64,000 bases of DNA, taken from the NCBI RefSeq assembly GCF_003952005.1, contig NZ_QXGJ01000001.1, positions 62,001-126,000 on the forward strand, written 5' to 3'. The stretch comes from Bifidobacterium callimiconis (GTDB lineage Bacteria > Actinomycetota > Actinomycetes > Actinomycetales > Bifidobacteriaceae). Both the position numbers and the translations under genes were made by a program. Positions 22,035-30,483 of the stretch are shown here, piece by piece. The notes beneath the pieces were generated by a model, which ran no database searches, was not told the DNA's origin, and was given only the letters and a program-made list of their open reading frames with translations. The first letter of the stretch is position 1. Each line of letters starts with the position of its first letter.

Positions 22035-22094
22035 TTGACAATCAATTTCCTCCAACGTACCTTTATAAACCAGAAACGCAGAGCCGCGTTTCTG
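22035..22094 (+). promoter_or_regulatory. Candidate cstA promoter with palindromic operator
   Basis: A perfect TTGACA (22035-22040) is followed after 17 bases by the weak hexamer TACCTT (22058-22063), with TATAAA directly after it. CAGAAACGC (22071-22079) and GCGTTTCTG (22086-22094) then form a perfect 9-bp inverted repeat ending just before the AAGGAG of cstA. It lies where a repressor would cover the transcription start, or would form a 5' RNA stem. The rest of the 293-base gap shows nothing clear. Confidence 0.6.
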
Positions 22095-22109
22095 TAAGGA
22101 GAAGGGGCC

Positions 22110-24509
22110 ATGAGCAAAGTGGCTGCAAAGGAAGGGATCCCCTCCTACACCAAGGAGGAAGAATCCCGAATCATCAGAAACAAGCAGGGCGTCCCGGTCG
22201 GCGTGGAACCCGACTACAAGTGGACACCGAAAAAAGTGGCGATCTGGGTGGTCATCACCGCACTGGGGGTGCTCGCATGGCTGATGATCGCCGTGATCCG
22301 AGGCGAGGAGGTGAACACGCTATGGTTCGTCATCGCCGCCGTATGCACCTACGCGATCGCCTACCGCTTCTATGCGCTCTACATCCAGCAGAAGATCATG
22401 CGGCCCGATGACCGCAATGCCACACCATCCGAACGCATCAACAACGGCAAGGACTTCGACCCGACCAACCGCGTCGTGCTCTACGGACACCACTTCGCCG
22501 CCATCGCCGGCGCCGGACCTCTGGTCGGACCGATCCTGGCCGCCCAGATGGGCTACCTGCCCGGCACGATCTGGATCATCGTCGGCGTATGCCTCGCCGG
22601 CGCCGTACAGGACATGCTCGTCCTGTTCTTCTCCATGCGTCGTGGCGGTCGCTCCCTCGGCCAGATGGCCAAGGACGAGATCGGCAAGATCGGCGGCTCC
22701 GTCGCCACCATCATCGTGTTCGTCATGCTCATGATCGTGCTCGCCGTGCTCGCCATGATCTGCGTGAACGCGCTCGCCGCATCCCCGTGGGGCGTGTTCT
22801 CCGTCGGCTGCACCATCCCGATCGCCATCTGCATGGGCCTGTGGCTGCGCTATGTGCAGCCCGGCAAGATCACCGAGGTTTCTATCGTCGGCTTCGCCGT
22901 GCTGATCTTCGTGATCATCGCCGGACGCTGGGTGTCCGAATCATCCTTCGGCCAGTATCTGCATCTGTCGCCCACCGCCCTAGTGTGGTGCATGGTGATC
23001 TACGGTTTCTTCGCCGCCATCCTTCCCGTGTGGCTGCTACTCACGCCGCGTGACTACCTGTCCACGTTCATGAAGGTCGGCACGATCTGCATCCTCGCCC
23101 TCGGCATCGTCATCGTGCGTCCGATCGTGGAGATGCCGGCCGTCACCGCGTTTGCCACCAACACCGAAGGCCCGGTGTTCGCAGGTGCCATCTTCCCGTT
23201 CCTGTTCATCACCATCGCTTGTGGTGCGCTGTCCGGCATGCACGCCATGGTCTCTTCCGGCACCACGCCGAAGATGATCCAGAAGGAGAGCCAGGTGCGC
23301 ATGATCGGCTACGCCGGCATGCTCATGGAATCCTTCGTGGCCGTGATGGCCATCGTGGCGGCGATCTCCCTCAATCAGGGCATCTACTTCGGTATGAACA
23401 CGTCCGAGGCCACCAGTGAGAAGCTCGCCGGCCCGGCCGTGGTGCAGGTAGCCACGGACAAGGAGGACATCATGGCCGCCGCCGTGCAGAACCTCGGCGT
23501 CACCGATGTGCACGGCAACAAGATTCACGCCGAATGGGACTCCTGGGACGAGAACGGCAACGACAAGGTCTACAAGGACGCCGACGCCTACCGTCAGTTG
23601 GCCAAGGATGTCGGCGAGCCTTCCGTCGTCTCCCGTACCGGTGGCGCCCCGACCCTGGCCGTGGGTATGGCGCACATCCTTCACCAGATCGGCGGCGGAC
23701 GGACGATGATGGGCTTCTGGTACCACTTCGCCATCATGTTCGAGGCGCTGTTCATCCTCTCCGCCGTCGACGCGGTGACCCGAGTGGCCCGCTTCCAGCT
23801 GTCCGACGCGTTGGGCAACATCTGGCCCAAGTTCAAGGATCCGTCATGGCGCATCGGCGCATGGTCCTGCACGGCCGTCGTGGTCGCCGCATGGGGTTCG
23901 CTGCTGCTTATGGGCGTGACCGATCCGCGAGGCGGCATACAGACGCTCTACCCGTTGTTCGGTATCGCCAACCAGCTGATCGCCGCCGTGGCCCTGCTCG
24001 TGGTGACCGTGATGGTGGTGCGCAAGGGCTACGTCAAGTATGTGTGGATCCCTGTGATTCCGCTGGTGTTCGACACGGCCGTCACCTTCGTGGCCTCGTG
24101 GCAGAAGATCTTCTCCACGGATTCCGCCGTCGGCTACTGGCAGCAGTGGCGTGACGCCAACGCGAAGCTCGCCACGCTCACCGACCCGGCCCAGATCGAG
24201 ATCGAGAAGGCGATCGTGCGCAACACGTTCATTCAGGGAACGCTGTCCGCGGTGTTCCTCGTCACCGTGGCGTTCGTGATGGTGTGCGGTCTGGTGCGCA
24301 TCGTGCAGACTGTCCGCACCAAGGACACCACCACCAGCGAGGATCCGTTCGTCGAATCGAACTTCTTCGCCCCGGTGACGATGATCCCGTCCAAGCTCGA
24401 CCGCAAGCTCGTCAAGGAGTATTCGATCGTTGGCGACCCGGAGCTCATCCCCGGTCTCAGCCGCGAGCAGCGCGACGAGCTGGAAGGCAAGGTCAAGCAG
24501 CCGGCGTGA
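22110..24509 (+). CDS. cstA: Carbon starvation protein A family transporter (CstA/BtsT type)
   Basis: This 799-aa multi-spanning membrane protein matches the CstA family, whose members take up pyruvate (BtsT, CstA) or peptides by proton symport. Family marks include RFYALYIQQKIMRPDDR, the conserved HHFAAIAGAGPLVGPILAAQ region (about 131-150) and GFWYHFAIMFEALFILSAVDA. About 16-18 hydrophobic segments are visible. A soluble loop of about 75 residues (about 440-515) contains acidic, lysine-rich sequence. The promoter region has a palindrome, and a small YbdD/YjiX gene follows, as for E. coli cstA-ybdD and btsT-yjiX. Confidence 0.94.
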   Translation: MSKVAAKEGIPSYTKEEESRIIRNKQGVPVGVEPDYKWTPKKVAIWVVITALGVLAWLMIAVIRGEEVNTLWFVIAAVCTYAIAYRFYALYIQQKIMRPDDRNATPSERINNGKDFDPTNRVVLYGHHFAAIAGAGPLVGPILAAQMGYLPGTIWIIVGVCLAGAVQDMLVLFFSMRRGGRSLGQMAKDEIGKIGGSVATIIVFVMLMIVLAVLAMICVNALAASPWGVFSVGCTIPIAICMGLWLRYVQPGKITEVSIVGFAVLIFVIIAGRWVSESSFGQYLHLSPTALVWCMVIYGFFAAILPVWLLLTPRDYLSTFMKVGTICILALGIVIVRPIVEMPAVTAFATNTEGPVFAGAIFPFLFITIACGALSGMHAMVSSGTTPKMIQKESQVRMIGYAGMLMESFVAVMAIVAAISLNQGIYFGMNTSEATSEKLAGPAVVQVATDKEDIMAAAVQNLGVTDVHGNKIHAEWDSWDENGNDKVYKDADAYRQLAKDVGEPSVVSRTGGAPTLAVGMAHILHQIGGGRTMMGFWYHFAIMFEALFILSAVDAVTRVARFQLSDALGNIWPKFKDPSWRIGAWSCTAVVVAAWGSLLLMGVTDPRGGIQTLYPLFGIANQLIAAVALLVVTVMVVRKGYVKYVWIPVIPLVFDTAVTFVASWQKIFSTDSAVGYWQQWRDANAKLATLTDPAQIEIEKAIVRNTFIQGTLSAVFLVTVAFVMVCGLVRIVQTVRTKDTTTSEDPFVESNFFAPVTMIPSKLDRKLVKEYSIVGDPELIPGLSREQRDELEGKVKQPA

Positions 24510-24541
24510 TGAACGTTCGGTCGTGACCTGATCCCAATGAT

Positions 24542-24594
24542 CCATTGTGGCCGTCGGAATGGCATCCAGCCGTTTCGACGGCCACAATGGTTTT
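24542..24594 (+). terminator. Strong hairpin between cstA and ybdD
   Basis: CCATTGTGGCCGTCG (24542-24556) pairs perfectly with CGACGGCCACAATGG (24576-24590): 15 bp, followed by TTTT. It resembles an intrinsic terminator placed inside the operon, which would lower ybdD expression relative to cstA. Confidence 0.8.
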
Positions 24595-24618
24595 GGTTAT
24601 CCATGAAGGAGACGAACA

Positions 24619-24816
24619 ATGAACATGGCTGTCATCCGTACCACATGGCAGGAGTTCCGTGCGTTCTGGCGGGACCTCACCGGAGAAAACGCCTACGATC
24701 GGTATGTGGAGCGGCATCGTCGCAACCATCCCGATCACGAGCCGATGAGCGAACGCGAATTCTGGCGCGCCCGCGACGACTTCAATGAGACGCATCAATC
24801 GACCGGCTGCTGCTAG
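24619..24816 (+). CDS. YbdD/YjiX family small protein
   Basis: This 65-aa soluble protein has the YbdD/YjiX pattern: a central YDRYVERHRRNHPDHEPM and REFWRARDD, with a Cys-Cys end (TGCC). Family members sit next to CstA/BtsT transporters and are thought to be needed for transport activity. Its reading frame follows cstA at a distance of 109 bases, with a strong hairpin between. AAGGAG precedes the ATG at 24619; a second ATG lies two codons later. Confidence 0.9.
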   Translation: MNMAVIRTTWQEFRAFWRDLTGENAYDRYVERHRRNHPDHEPMSEREFWRARDDFNETHQSTGCC

Positions 24817-24855
24817 GCGACTAGGCAACTAGGCAGCCAATCTCTTGCTGACGGG

Positions 24856-25194
24856 TCATCTCACCATGAAGGTTCGTTCTCCGGGGAGTGCGGGCATGCG
24901 GGTTACGGTGACGTGCTCCACTTGGCTCCATCTCGGACCTTTGCGGAGCTGCCCGGTGAATTGTCCGAGCGCGTCGGCCTGGCCCTGTGCTTCGATTTCG
25001 ACGGATCCGTCGTGCTTGTTGCGTACCCAGCCGGTGATCCCGTATTGCCGGGCTTGGATTGTGGTGAAGTAGCGGAATCCCACTCCTTGGACGAGTCCGG
25101 TGACGATGATGTGTATGCGGGTTGTCGTGTCTCTGCGAGTCATGATGTGGTTGCGTCGGTTGGTTGTGGTCTCTGGTTTAGTATCCGTGGGCAT
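24856..25194 (-). CDS. Acylphosphatase
   Basis: The protein has the acylphosphatase core: VTGLVQGVGFRYFT, with the catalytic arginine, then GITGWVRNKHDGSVEIEAQG, with the catalytic asparagine. These small cytosolic enzymes hydrolyse acyl phosphates. The open frame gives 112 aa; the core needs only about 90. The start at 25194 overlaps the upstream metallopeptidase gene by 17 bases. An ATG at 25143 would give a family-typical length, but no good ribosome site is visible for either, so the start is uncertain. Confidence 0.9.
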   Translation of the reverse strand: MPTDTKPETTTNRRNHIMTRRDTTTRIHIIVTGLVQGVGFRYFTTIQARQYGITGWVRNKHDGSVEIEAQGQADALGQFTGQLRKGPRWSQVEHVTVTRMPALPGERTFMVR

Positions 25195-25546
25195 GGAGGT
25201 AATCGTCGTCGAAACCGAAGTAGTGACCGATTTCGTGCATCACGGTTTTGCGTATCTGCGTGACGAGTTCCTCATGGGTGGTGCAGATGCGTTCGTGAGG
25301 GCCTTTGAAGATGGTGATGATGTCCGGCATCACTCCCCCGTATCCGTTCGTCCGCTGTGGCAGTGGAATCCCCTCATATAATCCCAGCAATTCGTCGTAT
25401 GCGCTCTCCATGGTGGCGAGTTCGCGTTCGTTCGGCTCGTCATCCATCGCGATGCCAATGTTGTCCAACGCCCGATGGAAGCGCGCCGGAATCAATTGCA
25501 GCGCTTCTTCGATGGCCTTCTCGAATTCCTCGTCGCTGATGCGCAT
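25178..25546 (-). CDS. Zincin-type metallopeptidase (PF06262-like)
   Basis: This small protein carries the zinc-protease motif HEIGHYFGFDDD near its C terminus, with histidines and a downstream aspartate in the order seen in the short bacterial PF06262 'zincin_1' family (also called DUF1025). Known members are about 110-140 aa. The start at 25546 (122 aa) is chosen because GGGAG lies five bases upstream and the product begins MRISDEEFEKAIEEAL; the frame continues up to 25579. It overlaps acylphosphatase by 17 bases. Its substrate is unknown. Confidence 0.85.
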   Translation of the reverse strand: MRISDEEFEKAIEEALQLIPARFHRALDNIGIAMDDEPNERELATMESAYDELLGLYEGIPLPQRTNGYGGVMPDIITIFKGPHERICTTHEELVTQIRKTVMHEIGHYFGFDDDYLHAHGY

Positions 25547-25697
25547 GCCGTCTCCCATCCTCAATGACGCCTGTTGCATCCACTGTTCTCCATGCCGGAG
25601 ACTTTTCGATTACGGCCAGTGGATGAATGTCCAGACTCATGCGATTAACTTACCCATTGGAAAGCGTGAGAACAGGAACGGAGAACAGAGGCGACTG

Positions 25698-27152
25698 ATG
25701 GATAGCGAACTGTTTGAGAGGGCGCCGATCCCCAAGGCGTATTTCAGTCTGGCCATGCCCGTGGTGATGAGCATGCTCGTCACCCTCGTCTACAACATGG
25801 TCGATACGTATTTCATTGCCCACACCGGCGATGCGAACATGGTGGCGGGCGTGTCCCTGTCCGCGCCCGTGTTCATGGTCATGATTGCCATTGGCGACAT
25901 CTTCGGTCTTGGCGGCAGTTCCGTCATCTCCCGGCTTTTCGGTCAGCACCGGTACGCCGATGGCAAAAGACTCAGCGTATTCTGCTTCTACGGAGCGTTG
26001 CTCGTCGGCATCCTCGTCATGGCATTCGGGTTGATCTTCCATGATCCGATCCTGCGTCTGCTCGGCGCGAATGATGCCACCTGGTCGTACGCCTCCGCAT
26101 ACTATACTTGGATCCTCATCGGTTCACCGCTCATCATCGTCTCCATGACGCCGGTCAATCAGCTACGCACCGAGGGGCATGCCGTACCGTCCATGATCGG
26201 TCAGATCGCCGGCACTGTGATCAACATCATCCTCAACCCGCTGTTCATTCAGGGATTCGGCTGGGGCGCCGCCGGCTCCGCGTTCGCCACCGTATTGGCC
26301 AACGTGTGCACTGATGCATACTTTGTCTGGTTCCTGCTGTTCCGCAGCACCAACCTGTCGATCGATCCGCGGCTCATGCTGCGTTCCAACGCCGATACCG
26401 GCCGCGCCGCGCATGATTCCGGCAAAACCTACGGCAGGGCGTTCGAGGAGCATCCGGTGCCGGTGCGCCGCCGTCTGCTCAACATCACATCCCTGGAGAT
26501 CAAGGACATTCTCGTCATCGGCATTCCCTCGGCCATCACCAGCTTCACGCAGAGTTTCGGCATCATCATGGTGAACCTGTATCTGCTGCGTTACGGCAAC
26601 GATCCGGTCGCCGCCATGGGCATCGCGTTGAAGGTCATCATGATCGCCGTATCCGTGTTCGTTGGTTTCGCGTTCGGCGCTCAGGCGCTCATCGGCTACA
26701 ACTACGGTGCGCGCAACATGAGGCGTCTGGCCGGAATCCTCAGATTCTCCTATATTTTCCTCAGCTGCTTCGCCATTATCATGACCGTCTTGCTCAGCAT
26801 ATTCGACCGTCAACTCATGGGCTTCTTCATCAATGACCGGCACATCATCGATCTGGGTGCGGGCATGCTGCGCGTGCAGCTGCTCAGCCTGGTGTGCGTC
26901 GGCATCATCATGGTGACCACCTGCACGTTCCAATCCACCGGCAAGGCGCTTGGCGCATTCATCCTGTCGCTCAGCCGTCAGGGAGTGGTGCTGGTCGTCG
27001 TGCTGGCGGTCGCCTCCCGCATGGCCGGATACGATGGGGTGATCGCCGCACAGGCCATCTCCGATCTGATCACCGCGATCATCGCCATCGTTCTGTTCAT
27101 CGTGATGCTGCCGGAACTGCGCGGCGGAAAGAGGAAAGGAGCCAACGCATGA
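25698..27152 (+). CDS. MATE family efflux transporter
   Basis: This 484-aa membrane protein has twelve predicted helices in two halves, the MATE/NorM layout, starting with MDSELFERAPIPKAYFSLAMP. A cytoplasmic linker of about 55 residues (about 230-285) joins the halves. MATE pumps export drugs or metabolites against H+ or Na+. The frame is open far upstream, but the start at 25698 follows AGAGG and begins just before the first helix. It overlaps the downstream phosphatase by four bases (ATGA), so the two are translationally coupled. Confidence 0.92.
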   Translation: MDSELFERAPIPKAYFSLAMPVVMSMLVTLVYNMVDTYFIAHTGDANMVAGVSLSAPVFMVMIAIGDIFGLGGSSVISRLFGQHRYADGKRLSVFCFYGALLVGILVMAFGLIFHDPILRLLGANDATWSYASAYYTWILIGSPLIIVSMTPVNQLRTEGHAVPSMIGQIAGTVINIILNPLFIQGFGWGAAGSAFATVLANVCTDAYFVWFLLFRSTNLSIDPRLMLRSNADTGRAAHDSGKTYGRAFEEHPVPVRRRLLNITSLEIKDILVIGIPSAITSFTQSFGIIMVNLYLLRYGNDPVAAMGIALKVIMIAVSVFVGFAFGAQALIGYNYGARNMRRLAGILRFSYIFLSCFAIIMTVLLSIFDRQLMGFFINDRHIIDLGAGMLRVQLLSLVCVGIIMVTTCTFQSTGKALGAFILSLSRQGVVLVVVLAVASRMAGYDGVIAAQAISDLITAIIAIVLFIVMLPELRGGKRKGANA

Positions 27153-27628
27153 CGATTCGACTGCTGGTAATGGATGTGGACGGCACGCTGACCGACGGGC
27201 GCATCTGCATCGGCGCCGACGGCGAGATGATGAAGACGTTCAACTGCAAGGACGGATACGGGATCAAGCATCTGCTGCCCGCCGCGGGGATCACACCGAT
27301 GATCATCACCGGACGCAACTCGACGATCCTCGCTCGTCGCGCGGATGAGCTCGGCATCACCGAGCTGTATCAGGGCGTGCACGATAAGCTTCCGCTGCTG
27401 AGACGTCTCATGGAGGAGCGTGGACTCACGCCGAACGAGGTCGCCTACATTGGCGACGATTTCAACGATCTGGAAGCCATCCGATTTGCGGGACTGTCCG
27501 GATGCCCGGCCGATAGCACGCAGGGCATCATCGACGTCGTCGACTACGTCTGTCGACGGGACGGCGGCCGCGGTGCTGTTCGTGAATTCATCGAACATAT
27601 GATCCGACTGAACGAGGCCGAACGCTGA
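27149..27628 (+). CDS. KdsC-like HAD phosphatase (class C0)
   Basis: This 159-aa protein has the compact HAD fold of the 3-deoxy-manno-octulosonate-8-phosphatase/KdsC family: MDVDGTLTDG (nucleophile aspartates), IITGRNS (motif II), and YIGDDFNDLEAI (motif IV); no cap domain is present. KDO is a Gram-negative sugar, so a different sugar phosphate is likely here. It overlaps the MATE gene at its start (ATGA) and the RpiR regulator at its end (TGATG), so the three genes form one translational unit. Substrate is unknown. Confidence 0.88.
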   Translation: MTIRLLVMDVDGTLTDGRICIGADGEMMKTFNCKDGYGIKHLLPAAGITPMIITGRNSTILARRADELGITELYQGVHDKLPLLRRLMEERGLTPNEVAYIGDDFNDLEAIRFAGLSGCPADSTQGIIDVVDYVCRRDGGRGAVREFIEHMIRLNEAER

Positions 27629-28350
27629 TGTTCTCCTTCGAGGACATCCAACGGTTCAACGACACGGAGACCGGTATCTACCGGTATGTGATCGCGCATA
27701 CGGAATCCGTGGCGTACATGACCATTCGCGAGCTTGCCGCCGCCACGTTCGTCTCGCCGTCCACGATCCTGCGCTGGTGCGACAAGCTCGGATACCCCGG
27801 CTATACGGAGTTTCGCAACGCGTTGCGCGAGGAGAACGAGAGACGAACCGTGCCTCGACTGGAGCCTCGGCAGGATCTGCACGATCTGGCGTTGTTCTTC
27901 GATCGGGCGAACTCCCCCGCGTTCGAGGAACATCTCGACTCTGCCGTACGACTGATCGGCGATGCGGAACCGATCGTGTTCATCGGCGAGGGTTCCTCCG
28001 GGGTGATCGCCGAATACGGGGCCCGCCTGTTCGCCAATCTCGGCATCTTCGCCGTCGGCATGACCGACGCCTTCTATCCGGTCTCCGCCTATGCGCGTGA
28101 TCACATGGCTGTGATCGCGGTATCGGAAAGCGGAGAGACTCCCAAACTGGTGAAGGCCGTGGAGGCGTTCCGAGCAGCGGGAAGCGTGACGCTGGGTGTG
28201 ACGAACAGCGTGCACTCCACACTGGAGCGGCTGTGCGACTGGTCATTCAGTGCGGGGCTGCCGTCACAGCGGGTGAACGGCGGATACAACGCCACCACGC
28301 AGGTTCCCGCACTGTTCGTCATCGAATCGCTGGGACGTCGTCTGCGCTAA
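27628..28350 (+). CDS. MurR/RpiR family transcriptional regulator
   Basis: This 240-aa regulator has an N-terminal HTH (about 15-75, MTIRELAAATFVSPSTILRW) and a C-terminal SIS domain (about 105-230) with FIGEGSSGVIAEYGARL and AVSESGETPKLVKAVEAF. SIS domains bind phosphosugars, so it probably senses a sugar phosphate. It is co-translated with a KdsC-like sugar-phosphatase gene and a MATE pump, so it may control that operon. Its stop overlaps the convergent acetyltransferase stop by four bases. Confidence 0.9.
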   Translation: MFSFEDIQRFNDTETGIYRYVIAHTESVAYMTIRELAAATFVSPSTILRWCDKLGYPGYTEFRNALREENERRTVPRLEPRQDLHDLALFFDRANSPAFEEHLDSAVRLIGDAEPIVFIGEGSSGVIAEYGARLFANLGIFAVGMTDAFYPVSAYARDHMAVIAVSESGETPKLVKAVEAFRAAGSVTLGVTNSVHSTLERLCDWSFSAGLPSQRVNGGYNATTQVPALFVIESLGRRLR

Positions 28351-28988
28351 CGGTCGTCGTCTGTCGTGGCGGATTCGTCGTCGTTGATCCGGCGCAGAAC
28401 ACGACAGGGGTTGCCGACCGCGACCACATTGGCCGGAATGTCCCTGGTGACGACCGATCCCGCGCCGATCACCGTGCCGGCGCCGATGGTCACGCCCGGC
28501 AGCACGATCACGCCGCCGCCCAGCCAGCATCCCCGGCCGATTGTGATGGGCCGGGCGTAGGTATGCCACCGGTATCGGGCGTCTCCCGGCGTCCAATCCT
28601 CGCGCAGGCGATCATGCAGTTCTACCGGATGAGTGGCCGTGTACAGCTGCACGTTGGAGGCGATCAGCGTGTCCGAGCCGATAGTGATGGTGTTGCAGTC
28701 CACGAACGTGCAGTTCATGTTCACCGACACGTTCGACCCGATGTGGATGTTGCGTCCGTAGTCGCAGATGAACGGCAGTCCCACGGACACGTTTTCTCCG
28801 ATCGATCCGAACAGTTCGCGCAGGATCGTGGTCTTGCGCTCCTTTTCGTCGTAGGCGAGCCGGTTGTATTCGGCTAGCAGACGGCGGGCATGGTTCTTGT
28901 AGTCGAGGAAGATCGGATCATGGCAGTCGTAGATCTCCCCGGCCATGCATTTGTCCAGTTCGGTGTGCTCCGGTTTGCTTGCTTCCAT
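28347..28988 (-). CDS. Sugar O-acetyltransferase (maltose acetyltransferase type)
   Basis: This 213-aa protein has an N-terminal Mac domain (MAGEIYDCHDPIFLDYKNHARRLL region) and a left-handed beta-helix of hexapeptide repeats (e.g. IHIGSNVSVNMNCTF, ITIGSDTLIASNVQL, ITIGRGCWLGGGVIVLPGVT). The catalytic histidine is in ATHPVELHDR. It resembles Maa/LacA/NodL enzymes, which acetylate sugars using acetyl-CoA. A close paralogue lies 10 bases upstream, and a TetR gene before that. Confidence 0.93.
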   Translation of the reverse strand: MEASKPEHTELDKCMAGEIYDCHDPIFLDYKNHARRLLAEYNRLAYDEKERKTTILRELFGSIGENVSVGLPFICDYGRNIHIGSNVSVNMNCTFVDCNTITIGSDTLIASNVQLYTATHPVELHDRLREDWTPGDARYRWHTYARPITIGRGCWLGGGVIVLPGVTIGAGTVIGAGSVVTRDIPANVVAVGNPCRVLRRINDDESATTDDDR

Positions 28989-28998
28989 TGTGGCCCTT

Positions 28999-29670
28999 CT
29001 ATTCCCACACGTCGAGGCGACGGTTCTTGAAGTAGTATTCGCGGTCCTTCTCGCCGATCTCGCGAACCGGTCTGCACGGCACGCCGACCGCGACCACGTT
29101 GGCGGGGATGTCGTCCACGACCACCGAACCGGCGCCGATCACCGAATTGTCGCCGATCGTCACACCGGGCAGGATCGACACGTTCGACCCCACCCACACG
29201 TTGCGTCCGATATGCACGGGAATCGCATACGTGTAATGGTGTTCGCGCAGGATCGGCAGGATCGGGTGCCCGGCCGTGGCGATCGTGACGTTCGGGCCGA
29301 ACATGGCGTAGTCACCGATCGTGATCTCCGCATCATCCACCATGCTCATGAACGCGTTGATGTAGATGCCGCGACCCATGCGCACGCGACGGCACCCGTT
29401 GTTCGCATGCAGCGGCGTCTCCACATGACATCCCTCTCCCACCTCGGCACACATGTCCTTCAGTAGGTTCTGCCGTTTCTCCTGCTCGGTGGGTTTGGTC
29501 TGGTTGTATGCCCACAGCTTCTCCTGCCAGGCCAGCTGACCATCCATGATCGCCGGATCGTCGTAGTGGTACGGCAGCCCGGCGTCCTTACGCTCCGCGT
29601 TGGTCAACGGTCGTTCTACGCCATCCGTCTGTGGATTCGGTCGATCGGGTGAACTCGTATCCGCCATCAT
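28999..29670 (-). CDS. Sugar O-acetyltransferase, paralogue
   Basis: This 223-aa acetyltransferase has a Mac domain (LTNAERKDAGLPYHYDDP), a hexapeptide-repeat beta-helix (GIYINAFMSMVDDAEITIGD, IGRNVWVGSNVSILPGVTIGD) and the AGHP catalytic histidine. The open frame runs to 29772, but ATG at 29670 has AAAGGA upstream and overlaps the TetR stop, a common coupling signal. It differs from its neighbour mainly in its N-terminal tail and C-terminal end, so the two probably act on different sugars. Confidence 0.9.
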   Translation of the reverse strand: MMADTSSPDRPNPQTDGVERPLTNAERKDAGLPYHYDDPAIMDGQLAWQEKLWAYNQTKPTEQEKRQNLLKDMCAEVGEGCHVETPLHANNGCRRVRMGRGIYINAFMSMVDDAEITIGDYAMFGPNVTIATAGHPILPILREHHYTYAIPVHIGRNVWVGSNVSILPGVTIGDNSVIGAGSVVVDDIPANVVAVGVPCRPVREIGEKDREYYFKNRRLDVWE

Positions 29671-30338
29671 GCGTCCTTTCGTTCGTTGTCGACACCCATC
29701 GTAGAAGCGTCGTAGTCGACTTGGTTGCCGGACGGGACATGTGGAACATCCTGTTTCGGGAATGGAACGCATGCGCCGTTGAGCAGGGCGTGGGCGTAGT
29801 GGTGGAGTTGCTCACGGGTGAGTGCGTGGCCGCGAAGGTAGGCCCAGTCGAGAACAAGCATCAGCGTGGAGGCATAGTGGTCGGCGATCAGTTCATCGGG
29901 CAGGTCGTGTCGTCCGTGATCGGTGCAGGCCTGCATGAGCATGCGCGCGCGTTCGGCGATGAATGCGCGCAGGCTTATGAACAGCGGACCGTCGGCGGGA
30001 TTGTGCTCCAATATGGCTGCGAGCAGGTCCGCGTTCGATTCAAGCAGGTCCGCCATTGCATCGAGGGCGACATCCACGCGGCGCTCCGGTTCGATCGATT
30101 CGAGGTCGGTCATGTTTGCCCGCCCCGCCAGCGTGGTCCAGCAGTAGTTCACCAGATCGTCGCGATCGTCGAAGTAGTTGTAGAACGTGGCACGTGGGTA
30201 GGAGCTCGTCTCGCAGAGCTCGTTGATGCTGATCGCGGTGAGGGGCTTGGTGCGCAGCAACCCTGTCATCGCGTCGAAGAACGCGTCGAGCGTGCGGATG
30301 GTTCCGCGTGTGAGCTTGCCGCTGAGATCTTTTTTCAT
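29667..30338 (-). CDS. TetR family transcriptional regulator
   Basis: This 223-aa regulator has an N-terminal TetR HTH (about 25-60, TAISINELCETSSYPRATFYNYFDDRD in segments) and an all-helical C-terminal ligand domain. The start at 30338 (MKKDLSGKL) follows GGGGAG; the open frame extends eight codons further. It lies upstream of, and overlaps, the two acetyltransferase genes, and is divergent from an Old Yellow Enzyme gene across a region with inverted CAACTGTCTA half-sites, its likely operators. Confidence 0.9.
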   Translation of the reverse strand: MKKDLSGKLTRGTIRTLDAFFDAMTGLLRTKPLTAISINELCETSSYPRATFYNYFDDRDDLVNYCWTTLAGRANMTDLESIEPERRVDVALDAMADLLESNADLLAAILEHNPADGPLFISLRAFIAERARMLMQACTDHGRHDLPDELIADHYASTLMLVLDWAYLRGHALTREQLHHYAHALLNGACVPFPKQDVPHVPSGNQVDYDASTMGVDNERKDA

Positions 30339-30405
30339 GGGGCTCCCCTCGGTGTGTTGCAAGGCATGGCAATGGTTTCACGCTAGCGCAACGTCCGTAA
30401 TTTTG

Positions 30406-30455
30406 CAACTGTCTAAAAATCGACTACTCTCAAGTTTAGACAGTTGTACAACTGT
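30406..30455. promoter_or_regulatory. Operator cluster, TetR/OYE divergent region
   Basis: The half-site CAACTGTCTA (30406-30415) recurs inverted as TAGACAGTTG (30437-30446). The second copy is also part of a perfect 16-bp palindrome, ACAGTTGTACAACTGT (30440-30455). Both lie in the short gap between the divergent tetR and OYE genes, the classic place for a TetR-type operator. Confidence 0.75.
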
Positions 30456-30483
30456 AGACATTCGCAAACAGATGGAGGAAGCC

